A DNA stretch of 64,000 bases, taken from Marsupella aquatica (taxonomy: Eukaryota > Marchantiophyta). The notes under the pieces are model-generated. The model worked only from the letters and a program-made list of their open reading frames with translations, had not been told where the DNA came from and made no database searches. The position numbers were made by a program, and so were the translations under genes. The DNA is taken from contig OZ316895.1 of the NCBI GenBank assembly GCA_973895155.1, forward strand, positions 13,454,001-13,518,000. Direction: 5' to 3'. Each line of letters opens with the position of its first letter. The first letter of the stretch is position 1. Positions 34,501-44,261 of the stretch are shown here, piece by piece.

Positions 34501-36387
34501 CGGCTGGTGAAGTATGGTTGACAAATTTATTGAAGTCTAATCATACAAAGGAGAGTGAGATATTGCCAATGACATTGGTGATGCGTCTAGATGATATTTA
34601 CTGTTAGAAGTTTGGCGGTGGGACAAGTTCTCGGACTCAGCCATGGGTCACATTTTTTAGTAACAATCTAATGAAGACAGTGGATCCGGAGTCGTTGGAA
34701 GAACAATCTCCAACATGCCCCCTTGCGATTGTTGATTTCAGCCGACTTCAACAGAAGGAGTGGACTGAAGCAGAGATTTTGGTCATCTTCCAATATATAG
34801 TAGAGCTACCACGGAATCCCACCATTGTTGTGATGATAACTGTCCATCCAGGTTATCTTGTACTGAATGTCCTAAGCGCTCTTCGTAAATTAGGACATTC
34901 AAAAACTTTAAGCATTCACATTGAGTATGGGAGTTATTCTCGAGATGATCAACCTCACCCTCATGACTCATGTTGGAAGGGAGGAATAGAAGAAGTTATC
35001 TTTGCGGGAATTTCTCACGAAGAGAACGTCAGCTGGGATGAAGTGTTCAAGCCCAACCAGATGAAGCCAAAATGGGTGTACGGTGAAAAGGATACTGATT
35101 TCGTGGTTGAGAAGGTCAAGGGAAAGGGAAAGGCAAAGGACGCGGATGAGGAGTCATTGCATGAAGATCTAAGAAATATGATGACCCAAAAAGAGGCGGC
35201 AATACTTCTGCACATGGCACCTCGATTTGAGACTGTCGGCGCTCGGGGTGGGTGGGTGAATCCTCACGCCAAACCCACACGGATGATCCAAAAGATCATC
35301 CAAACACTGTCTGAGCCGGGGGATTTTATTCTTGACTTTTTCTCTGGCGGTCAAGTGATGAAGGCATCCCTTTTTTCTCAACGTGAATGTTTTGTTTATT
35401 GTGACTCTCAACATGAGAGACATTTTGTGGAAGCATACGCTTCGTTCCTTTGTGAGAAGGTTCCCACCATCAAAGATCGTTATGATCGCTATGTCGGTGG
35501 AAGTTCTAGACATTGGGAACCCTCTTCTGCCGCTGTTGCTATTGAGGATGAATCAGATGGTGATCAAGAAGATGGAGCTGACCAATCAGTCAAAGACGAT
35601 GGGCCATCGGAGGGGGCATACGTGAAGAATTTGGATGACCGAGTTGGCGAGGGTGAAAATATTGACCTTGTGGAAGACGATATGATTGTTGGATCTGCAC
35701 CTTGCAGTTCACCAATTACAGATGTTGCCCCCATGGGCCCCAACGAGGGCCAGTATGATGATAACTTGGATAGAGATGGTCTCCATCCACAAGTGCCTGG
35801 ACAAGAGATGGAAGTTGATACTTTTGAAAAACTTTCTTCAAACAACCTTCTCAATCAAAGGTGCGGAGAGGCATGGTGAGTCCAATGAACTCGACACATT
35901 GGGATTGAGACCACAACCCATCCAAATAGCTTACATTCCCGTGAATGAAGCAAGTGCATCCACGACTGCTGACAACCAGGCAGGTGCTTCAATTTGTCCC
36001 AATACACTCTTTTTCGCTTCTGATGACAAATTGGTGTTTGTTCGATCACAATCAAGAAGTCCCGTTATCCTTCCACTCTCAAAAAAGAAAGGGAAGAGAG
36101 TAGGATCAACTAGATATAAGTCACTTGAATATGATTGTTACGTGTGGAAAAGTGGACCCAATGTAGGAACTGAAGTTGCGTTGGATGCTGCTCAATCAAT
36201 TTTGAACAATGACTCATACAAAAAGCACAAGAAAGATCCAACTTATAGAAGTGGAGAATTGGGATTGATAACTCCGGTTTGGTCTGCACCTTATTGGGTA
36301 GAGGAGAGTACCTCTGATGTCAATTATGAGATCCAACAAGAACTCGGTGATGATATCTTGATTGATGAATATGGATCGCATTGTTAG
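31512..36387 (+). CDS. ParB-like domain / amino-DNA methyltransferase-like protein of the 16.4-kb transposon, interrupted by one TAG
   Basis: Exons 31512-31641, 32160-33745 and 34020 onward join in frame (CCAA|GTGAGT...TTGCAG and TTTCAG|GTGAGA...CTGTAG). Residues about 385-480 are ParB-like (SIPVEKIMPAPTR, then ISGQHSARAA near 471). Exon 3 has an in-frame TAG at 34,605-34,607 (codon 768), with the same frame continuing as clearly protein-like sequence. The methyltransferase-like part follows: the motif IV position reads DFSR (about 810) instead of D-P-P-Y, and motif I reads LDFFSGG (about 1,012), again in beta-class order. Loss of the catalytic tetrapeptide argues against methylation activity. 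After about 35,750 the frame changes, probably through an intron holding a palindrome, to a second segment (35,850-36,387; ends DEYGSHC) of unknown function. No Ulp1 domain is seen. Confidence 0.75.
31672..32100. repeat. About eight palindromes of the GGACAGGGATC family in intron 1 of the transposon's ParB-like gene
   Basis: Copies near 31,677, 31,703, 31,767, 31,795, 31,921, 32,008, 32,029 and 32,060, mostly TTGGATAGAGATGATCCCTATCCAA-like. All lie within the intron 31,642-32,159. Outside the palindromes the intron also has shorter direct repeats (GGAATTGGATAG, TCCTCTGATC). Confidence 0.88.
33765..33945. repeat. Three palindromes of the same family in intron 2
   Basis: TTGGACAGAAATGGTCTCTGTCCAA near 33,767-33,791, then TTGGATGGAGATGGTCTCTGTCCAA near 33,844 and 33,922. 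They fall in the intron 33,746-34,019. Each carries a G:T-type mismatch in the centre, which would pair in RNA. Confidence 0.85.
35760..35800. repeat. Single palindrome of the same family near the methyltransferase 3' end
   Basis: TTGGATAGAGATGGTCTCCATCCA at about 35,766. It coincides with the point where coding switches frame. Together with a GTATGATG donor-like site at 35,753 and an ATCAAAG acceptor-like site near 35,860 it suggests a third intron, although these exact sites do not give the right phase. Confidence 0.6.
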
Positions 36388-36639
36388 CCAAGGTCTAGAT
36401 TGAGCGATGTGACCTTATCAATTTGATATAATATAGTCTGTATAATTATACTTCAAGTTTAACAATTAGAGCATCAGTATCAATATCCATCTCCTCTTTA
36501 CGGTTTCTCAATGAATCTGATCAGTATGGCGATATATTTTCTTTGTGGTTGGCCACTTGTGTTGGATTGACAGAGATGATCTCTATCCAAACTTCAAATG
36601 TGGTTTTATCTCTAAGATTGGTATTTGTTGCACTTGCAG
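36388..36639 (+). other. Spacer or intron between the ParB-like gene and the FCP1-like exon, with one palindrome
   Basis: AT-rich at first (ATATAATATAG). It has a palindrome copy GACAGAGATGATCTCTATCC near 36,568 and a strong acceptor (TTGTTGCACTTGCAG) ending at 36,639. It could be an intron of one long gene or the leader of a separate gene. Confidence 0.5.
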
Positions 36640-37676
36640 AACCAAGACCTTGTTCCATCAAGCGCAAATTGCTGATTTTGGATCTTAACAAAATACTTTG
36701 GGATTCAGTTGAATTCCAAAGCAAGGGCAAATCCAGAAATGTTGTGATCCCAAGTGGAGTGCATTGGGATAGAAAAAATGGAATTAGTCGCATGTACACA
36801 GAAAGGCCAGGGCTCCATGAGTTTCTAAAGTTGGTTTTTGACCGATTTGACGTTGCAATTTGGACATGTGCTGGGGTACATCGAACAGTGAAAATGCTGA
36901 ACATGATGTTCACTGCTGAGGAGCGGTTGAAACTTAAGTTTGTATTCACACAAGTGGAAGCCTTTGACACAGGCATCCAAAGGCGTGACATTACAAACGG
37001 AAAGGCAAATGTGCTACTGAAGGATTTTTGGGTGGTATGGAGTGGATTTGGAAATCTATATGATGAAACCAACACCCTCCTTGTGGATGACTCCCCCCTT
37101 AAGGCATTTGCCAACCCAAGCATGACCGGACTATTTCTAGTGCCCTACATGCATGCCAATGGTGGAGATAATTTTCTTCTAACAATTCTTTGGCCTTGTC
37201 TTGAGAAACTATCCCATGCAAGTGACATTAGATGTTATCTTCTTCTTAACTCTCCACTGTGGTCTCTATTGCACATAAAGAGAGACAAGGTAAAAAATGA
37301 AATTACTTATGATCAACTTAGTAAGAGATGCGCAACAAAAATTTGGAAGTCACAGTTTACGCATAGTGTGTTGGACCTCAATAGCAATGAGATTCCTTGG
37401 AACGTGAAGCATCGTATATGTAGTTTACGTCTTGAGGCAGAACTTGACGATGCACTTGTCACGTCACTTGCTAAAGCATTTGTAGGAAGGGACTATTCAG
37501 GTCCGCATAGAGAAAATCCCAGACACTTTTTGCGGGAGATTATAGCCATTAGGAACAACACCACCAAGTTTCAGCTCCGTGAAGATAAAGGGACTTGCAA
37601 CCGTGACACTAGGGTAGATAGTAAAGGAGACAGGGGCACGTGCTCAAATACACATTGTAAGGAGCACTTTGTTTAG
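36640..37676 (+). CDS. FCP1/NIF-like HAD-fold protein, first catalytic Asp pair altered
   Basis: The exon begins after the TTGCAG acceptor at 36,639 (phase 1) and is open for about 345 codons. It matches the FCP1/NIF layout: LILDLNKIL where active phosphatases have D-x-D-x-T, VAIWTCAG (motif II region), a central helical part, LKDFWVVW, and LLVDDSPLKAF (motif IV). Asn replaces the second Asp and Ile the Thr, so it is probably not an active phosphatase. The C-terminal 130 residues are unrecognised. It may be a separate gene or a terminal exon of the ParB-like gene. A donor of matching phase exists near 36,345 (CTCG|GTGATG), but it is weak. Confidence 0.65.
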
Positions 37677-37939
37677 AGATATGACTCATGTTAAGCCCCT
37701 TAGATAGAAGAAATACATTGTAAATTTGGAGATAATTGTATATTATTTTATAATCTATTTGGAGTTATGTCATTTTGTTCACACATATTCAAGGGTTTAT
37801 TTGTGCTAAAATGTTTTTATAAGTATGATCTCTATCCTACTATTCTTTGTGAATTCATAAATAATGATCTATATCCTATTATTCTTTGTGAATCAATAAA
37901 TGATATAATATGTATTATTTATTAATATAATACTTATAT
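37677..37939. repeat. Right flank of the transposon with a ~45-bp tandem pair
   Basis: ATGATCTCTATCCTACTATT...CATAAATA (near 37,827) recurs as ATGATCTATATCCTATTATT...CAATAAATGA (near 37,865). The beginning resembles half of the internal palindrome. No gene is seen. It probably carries the polyadenylation site of the FCP1-like gene. Confidence 0.65.
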
Positions 37940-38055
37940 GATTTGGCCTATAAAGTGTACATTTAGAGACCAAAAAGTGTACATTTGGGTTTCTTAAAGT
38001 GTACATTTGGGGACATGAAAGTGTACATTTCAAGACTGATTTGTGAACAAAAGAA
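37940..38055. repeat. Right subterminal repeats, AAGTGTACATTT type
   Basis: Four copies of AAAGTGTACATTT (near 37,956, 37,975, 37,998 and 38,019), in the same orientation on the plus strand as those at the left end. Confidence 0.88.
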
Positions 38056-38085
38056 AATACACTTTTAATGAATAGGCTGATGCAT
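38056..38085 (-). repeat. Right terminal inverted repeat and right target duplication (GCAT)
   Basis: The TIR is 38,056-38,081, the reverse complement of 21,644-21,669. GCAT is at 38,082-38,085. Confidence 0.93.
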
Positions 38086-38774
38086 CCATACCTGGTAATA
38101 ATGTTTTCAAATAAGAAACTGGCGGCTGTGGCAGCATCATTCTTCCTAGTATGCTTAGCCTCCACCCATTTGGTGAGGTAGTCCGTAGCAAGAATGATAT
38201 ATCTGCTTCTACTTCTTCTAGCAGCAGGGGAAATGGGGCCAATAAAGTCTATCCCCCATTTTTCAAATGGAGATAGAGGTAAAATGGGAGTTAAAGGCCA
38301 TTTTGATGTGGCCGTAGGCTTCCCTATGCGTTGACAAGGGTCACACCTTTGAATATAGTTATAAGTGTCCTTGTGCATGGTAGGCCACCAAAATCCAGCA
38401 TCCTTAATTTTCTTAACAGTTGTATTAACGGCATAGTGTCCACCAGAGGCTTCAGTGTGTAAGGCTGAAATTACCTTTGGAACTTCTTGAGCTTCCAAGC
38501 AACGATGAAGTCTCTGATTTGGTAATAATTTAAACAAAACCCCCCTCACGATAGTATATGGTCCGACTTTGTATAGGAAAACAGCTTTTTCTTCTGCATT
38601 CAAGCCTGGTGGATAGAATCCATGAGTAAGCATTTGAACAATGTCAAAGTACCTTGATTCTTCTCCCTCCAAATGCCATAGCTGCTCGTCCGGAAATTGA
38701 TCAGACAAAGGTTCAACACTAGGATCTCCAGGAAGTCGGGATAGGAAGTCTGCATTCTCATGGTGTTTCCCGGC
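38086..38774 (-). pseudogene. G2 integrase, N-terminal part
   Basis: It contains the HHCC finger (HTEASGGHY, CDPCQRIG) and GIDFIGPI with the first catalytic Asp, and ends at the transposon edge just after RYG. It is joined in frame to RNase H, except for a TGA at about 38,775 where a basic residue (GKHHENADFLSR context) is expected. Confidence 0.9.
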
Positions 38775-40271
38775 TCAAACCTGCACTTCATAATCATATT
38801 CTTGTAAAAGAAGTACCCACCTAGCGATGCGCCCACTTAAATCTGCCTGATTCACCAGGTATTTCAGAGAAGAATGATCCGTATGGAAAATGGTTTTATA
38901 ACCCAAAAGATAGTGTCTGAACTTTTTACAAGAGAAAATGACCACTAAGGCCTCCTGCTCTGTGATCGTATAATTTTTTTCAGCACTATTAATTTGCCTG
39001 CTGGCATAATATATTGGGTGATCTTTCTTTTCATCATCTAATTGACTCAAGGCAGCTCCAACACAAAAAACTGAGGCATCAATATAAACATGAAAAGGTT
39101 TCTGCCAATCCAGCGGTTGTAGAATGGGGGCAACAGTTAGTTTGGTTTTTAAAATTTCAAAAGCTTTTTGCCTGTCGTTAGTCCACACATATTTTGCTTC
39201 CTTTTTAAGAAGCTGAGTCAAGGGCATGGCAAGGTCAGCATACTTCCATATAAATTGTCTGTAATACCCCACATAGCCCAGGAAGCCTCGCAACTCCTTC
39301 AAATTCCCAGGGGGGTGTAATGCCAAAATAACCCAAACTTTCTCCACATCCACCTCAATTCCTCTTTGTGAGATAACATGTCCCAGTAGAATACCTTCCT
39401 TCATGCCAATGAAACATTTCTCAGGATGTAGACACAACTGTGACTCTCTGCAGCGCTGGAATGTTTGTCTTAGGTGATCCAGGTGTTGGTTGGCTGATCC
39501 ATAAACGCAAAAATCATCTATAAAGATTTCCAGAAATTTTCTGAGAAAATCCTGGAAAATGATCATCATAATCCTTTGGAAAGTCCCAGGTGCATTACAG
39601 AGTCCGAAGGGCATAACACGGAAAGCGTAAGTTCCCCAGTCAGTGGTAAAAGTAGTTTTATCTATGTCCTCCTCTCGGATTGATACTTGGTTATAGCCAG
39701 AGTACCCATCTAGGAAACTATAAAGTTCATGGAGAGCAACCATATCCAACATGAGGTCTATGAATGGCAAGGGATAATGGTCCTTCCTAGTAGCTGCATT
39801 CAGTTTCCTGAAATCTTGACATACTCGGATTTTCGGCTTCCCATCTGGTCCGGGTTTCTTTGGAACAATTACAATGGGTAAAACCCACTCACTGCTAAGT
39901 ACCGGGTAAATAAAACCAGCATCGGTTAGCTTATCGAGTTCCTCTTTGACAAGCATGGAATATTTTGGGTTTAAACGATACTGTCTTTGCCTTACTGGAA
40001 CTGCTCCTTCCATTAAATCAATTCTGTGCTCTCCTAGGTGAGGTGGTATTCCTTTTAAATCCTTATGGCTCCAGGCAAACACATCCTTATACTGAGTCAG
40101 CAAATCAATATATTTGTCTCTCAACTCTCCTTCAATATGATTACTGATATTTAAAAATTTTCCTGGTTCTATCTCAATCTTCTGGCATTTTTGAAGGTCT
40201 ACAATTCCATCGGTTTCGTTTGGTGAAATGTCATCCCAGGAGAGCGTCTTGTTTATGTCCGAGTTTCCCAT
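38775..40271 (-). pseudogene. G2 reverse transcriptase and RNase H
   Basis: RT motifs KPKIRVCQDFRKLN, LDGYSGYNQV, MPFGLCNAPGTFQ and IFIDDFCVYG. The RNase H region has HVYIDASVFC, TEQEALVVIFSC and HTDHSSLKYL. IDDF in place of YVDD is common in Tat/Athila-type elements. Apart from the flanking TGA codons the domain is intact. It sits in one frame with protease. Confidence 0.92.
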
Positions 40272-40301
40272 CCTGGTTTCTTCCTCTGCCCTCTGCTCAT
40301 G

Positions 40302-41384
40302 TCAGGAGATAGGTGTGAGGGTCCCTTCACTTGGTGTGTCACCCTCTACTTCAAGGATATCGAGATACCCGACTTCCAGGGGTTCAAACTTGGGCGCTTT
40401 GATAAGGAGGGTAGAATCCGAAAAATCAGAGGTGTACCCATCATCTGATTGGGTTTCGCCCATATGGGGTTCATCCACCCAACTGATAGTAACTCGGGGT
40501 TTCCCAAAGGACATCTGTCGTTGGTGCCAATCAACCTTGACTCTGGCTTTGTATAACCAAGGTCTTCCTAAGAGTAGAGGGTAGGAGGAGGGAACTTCAG
40601 GTCGGAGGACTACAAAGTCTAAAGAGAAAGTCAGTCCCCCAATAACTGTGTCGAGACCTATAAGTTTTCCTACGGGCACTACCCTGGATTGATCTGCCAT
40701 CCGTAGTACTTGCAAGGTCTTCTTGAACTTATGGATTCCAATGTTGGATGTTGTTTCCTTTGTCATGATGTTTACACTTGACCCACCGTCCACTGGTACT
40801 TTGGGTATTACACACCCCATGATCTGGACTTCGATTTCTAGGGGTCCCTTATCCTCCCATTCTAGTCTCAAGGCCTCGATAGAAGGTAGTTTCCTTCTTT
40901 TCCTCCTTCCTGTCAATAAGGTCCTTAACTGCTTTTTATAAGTGGGATTATCTTCTAATAGTTCCCCGATTGTAATGTTGGCAGGTTGATTTTTGACGAT
41001 GTCCACGATATCATACCCCTTCGGCCTGAGTGGTGGTTCCATGGTCAGTTTGGGCTCGGGCCTCTTTATCTCTGAACGTACTTCCGTCCGTTCCCCTAGC
41101 AGGGGTGTATCCTCAGTTAACTCATGTATTTGAGTTTTAATCTCTTCAGATATATCAGGCTGAAAGTACTTGGGGTCATACCTGTTATATGCTGGGTCAT
41201 CTTCTTTTGGGATTCCTTCCTCTGCTGGTATCCTTGTCTTACTCTTCTTTTTGGATGATTTCTTCTGCTTAGACCCCATCCTTAATATGTTTCTTTTCGT
41301 GATGAGACTTGGATCTGGTAGTGACGTAAGTTTCCAGAACACGGTCCCGTTCTTGGACTCATTGGTTGGGCATCCCCACAACAT
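40302..41384 (-). pseudogene. G2 aspartic protease region
   Basis: The active-site loop reads VPVDGGSSVNIM (near 40,800-40,770), a D-G-G/S variant usual in this group of plant gypsy elements. It is followed by LLLGRPWL. The segment ends in TGA at 40,302, in frame with RT downstream. It is shifted by one base relative to gag, which could be a normal programmed shift or decay. Confidence 0.8.
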
Positions 41385-43518
41385 GATCTTGTACTAAGTG
41401 TTCCACTTCAATATCTAGGATGATACCCGATAGATTCTGTGTATAAATGTTGCGCACCTCCTCTTCTCTTCCTGCTTCAATGGTTACATGATTACATTGT
41501 TCCACATTTTCCTGGCTGTAGATCATTCTGACCTCCTCCGGCCTGGGTGCTTCCTTCACAGGTTCCTTAGCAAATCTCACCATCATCTTTGGTTTTGGTG
41601 GGCTCGGGCACTCTAGAGGGAGGTGTCCTTCTTTTCCACAGTTGCCATAAATTGGGGTGTATCCTACTTCTCTCTTTGGGTATGGACACTCTGGCGAATA
41701 ATGCCCTGGTTGACCGCAATTATAACAAGTCCCTTGTACCCTTGGTGCTCCTCTAGGTGGATATCCTCCCGGAGGTCCCATCGGTGGTCTGGGCCCTGGT
41801 CGATTAAATGAGGATGATCCTGCTATTTTCTGCTGAGTCCATGCAGTTGGTCCCGCAGCTGGAGGGAAGTATTGCCCTGCAAATGGTGCCTGGACTGCAT
41901 AGATATCTCCATAATCTATCAACTCTTCCTCCTCTCCATAATTGACAGCTCGTTGTAATGTGGGGCACTCGTGGTGGTAGTGTCCTTGATTATTGCAGCG
42001 TGTGCACCAAACATTATTTCAAATGGTAGGTGGCAATTTTCTAGTTGGTTTATAGATGGCCGCATTCATCGAGAGTTTGTTTAACTTACTCGTTAAGGAA
42101 TCCATCATTTTATCCAAGGTTTTAGCCTTTTGCGGCACTATACTTTTCAGCATCCTTTTTGTCTTGGTATCTACATCATCCAAACTTGAGCTGTCGCTTG
42201 TACTACTGGTAGAGCTTGAGTCGGAACTTGTTCCCTCAGTACTGGTGGTGTCACCATCATCAGACTCTGAGCTTGATGAAGACTTCGTCTTTTTCTTTTT
42301 CTTTTTCTTTTTCTCTTTCTTTTTGCCCTTTTTCAAGTCCTTCTTAACTCGTTTCTTCTCACAGACTTCAGAGTCCATATATTTTTGGGCTGCTTCCTGT
42401 GCCTCTTCAAAAGTTGTACCACCTTCCCTTCTCACATATCATGCAATTCGGGAGGGAAGTCCGTTGATAAACCAATCTCTCGTGGTAGATTTAGCTGTAT
42501 TGGGATTGTATTTGTCCACCAGGTCCAATAATTTATCTGCATACTTCCTGACTGATCCATGTTTCTTCATGGTGAGTTGAGAAATTCTGGCAAAGGCTCT
42601 TGCCTCAACACCATCCTCCTTATACTTGTCCAGAAAACCGGTCTTCGTTTTTCCCCAATCATTCTTGTCTGGGAATCGATCATACCATTTTGGGGCATTT
42701 TTCTTCAATAAGCCTCCGAAAATTGTGGCTTTTTCAGCGTCTTGGGTTTGCCCATTTGAGGTGGCTGCAGCTTCAAATTCTTTTAGGAAGGTTTCAGCAT
42801 CCTCCTTGGATGTTCCTTTAAAGGTATCATAGCGAATATTGTTTCGAGCCATTTGAGTTCTTCTTACAGGAACCAAGATTAAATTGATTGGAGGAGTGGT
42901 TCCCAAAGATTGTGAACTAGCGCTGGTGACTGATCCTTGAGACGTCAATGGTGAAATTGAATTTAAGGAATTGGGAGTGCTTATCGTGCTAAGGCTGCTG
43001 CTAGCACTTCCATAACCAAGCGAGGGAGGTATCTCTACTAATTTTGCAGATTCGTCAATGGGCGTTCTCTGAAGCGAAGGTGCGTCAGAGTTAAATTTTA
43101 AAGATTCAATTTGCTGAATTCCTCCCCCAATTATACTTTCATGCCTTGTATTGGTAATCTTTTCTGTTCCTATTATCTGCAACGCAGGTGTACCCTCATA
43201 TTCATCCAAGCTTTGCGTTCTTCTTAATGGTTTGACAATGCCAACTCCTTTCTTTTTAGGCTTGGGTGAAATGTATTGCACATCTCTGGAGCGTAATTTA
43301 TAAATTACAGATCGACTTGTTGCAGGCTTGTCCACTGTCCCTTCTATTTCATTTTGTTGGATGAGGGTGACTCTTTCCGCTACATGTCCCGGTGTTGGGT
43401 AATCTGGGGATTGGAATTCGGGCAATAGTTCCCTAGGATTAAAGGGATCTGGTGGGGCTTCTGATCGTGCTTTGTCTTCTCGTCTTAATCTCCAACTTTG
43501 CTTCCCTTTATCCGACAT
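41359..43518 (-). pseudogene. G2 gag with CCHC knuckles, two in-frame TGA codons
   Basis: The capsid part has the retrotransposon gag signature (AETFLKEFEAAATSN, WYDRFPDKNDWGKTKTGFL, WFINGLPSRIA). A Lys/Ser-rich linker follows, then knuckles CTRCNNQGHYHHEC, CYNCGQPGHYSPEC and a third that has lost its first Cys. TGA codons at about 42,439 and 42,019 interrupt one continuous frame. Confidence 0.88.
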
Positions 43519-44261
43519 CCCACATTCTAAGGGTTGATCTTCCTTGGTGGTAGGCTATGGCGTCGGGTTGACCCTTAGTCTTTCTTGAACCGTCTCCCTT
43601 AGCAGGAACAATCGCGTCCCTTGGTATCGTGCCTTTTCCGCTGGGGTCTTATGGGCGGTATGTCCGAACAGTCAGAAGACTCAGTCGCGAGTCAAAGAGA
43701 CGCAACATTGACTCGTAACTCCTCAACCTCAAAAATGTCAACCCGTCAACTTGTAAACACATAAATTTGTAGAGACGTAAAGGCATAAAGGCGTAAACGT
43801 AAAGTCATAACTCCGTAAAATCGTAGAGTCGTAAACCCGTAATGTTTTACCTGTAATGGCGTCTCCTCATTTTACGGTGGTGCCCCTTGGAAAGTGTCTC
43901 TCCCCTGATTGGTTTACAACCAACTTTGGCTCGTCCTTCCTTATCTGAGTCTTCTATTTTGATTTTGCAATATTGTTCTAGCTAATTCTTGTATGGAGAT
44001 AAGGATATACTCCTCTCCAGTAACTTTAAAATAACCAGATGCAAAGCTACTCCTTCCCACCAGGTAATACTCAACCAATGAATACCCCTCCTTCCTTTTA
44101 GGGACAATACCCATGTTTGAACATACCAATTATGCAAATTCCTTACTCTCACAGTGCCTAAAGACCTGATCAGAGGCATTTCAATTATTTTGCCACATTG
44201 CTTATTCAAAGTTAGAATCAAGGTTTTACTTTGGAGAAATCCCCCCTTCTGTTGTCCTCTT
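43519..44261 (-). other. G2 leader between ORF1 and gag, with CGTAAA-rich repeat at 43,745-43,860
   Basis: No supported gene. The minisatellite is built of 8-10-bp units such as CGTAAAGGCATAAAGG. The same motif marks both LTR ends of the element. Confidence 0.6.

Larger units (their letters stand above)
21644..38081. mobile_element. 16.4-kb DNA transposon with 26-bp TIRs, nested in the G2 integrase
   Basis: The left end 21,644-21,669 and right end 38,056-38,081 are perfect inverted copies over 26 bp, beginning ATCAGCCTATTCATTAAAAG. Both sides are flanked by GCAT (21,640-21,643 and 38,082-38,085), a 4-bp target duplication, and excision restores the integrase frame. Inside are a transposase-like gene (-), a ParB-like/methyltransferase gene (+), an FCP1/NIF-like gene (+), palindrome arrays and a nested G1 solo LTR. 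Without the solo LTR and one TAGAT it is 13.1 kb. I cannot assign it to a named superfamily. The 4-bp duplication, TIR sequence and DUF7869-type protein together do not match any superfamily I know. Confidence 0.93.

Noticed and set aside
34603-34660. Mini-intron that would remove the in-frame TAG of the transposon's methyltransferase gene
   Set aside because: The only GT...TAG pair (58 bp) joins to create TAA, and the removed part reads as good protein sequence.
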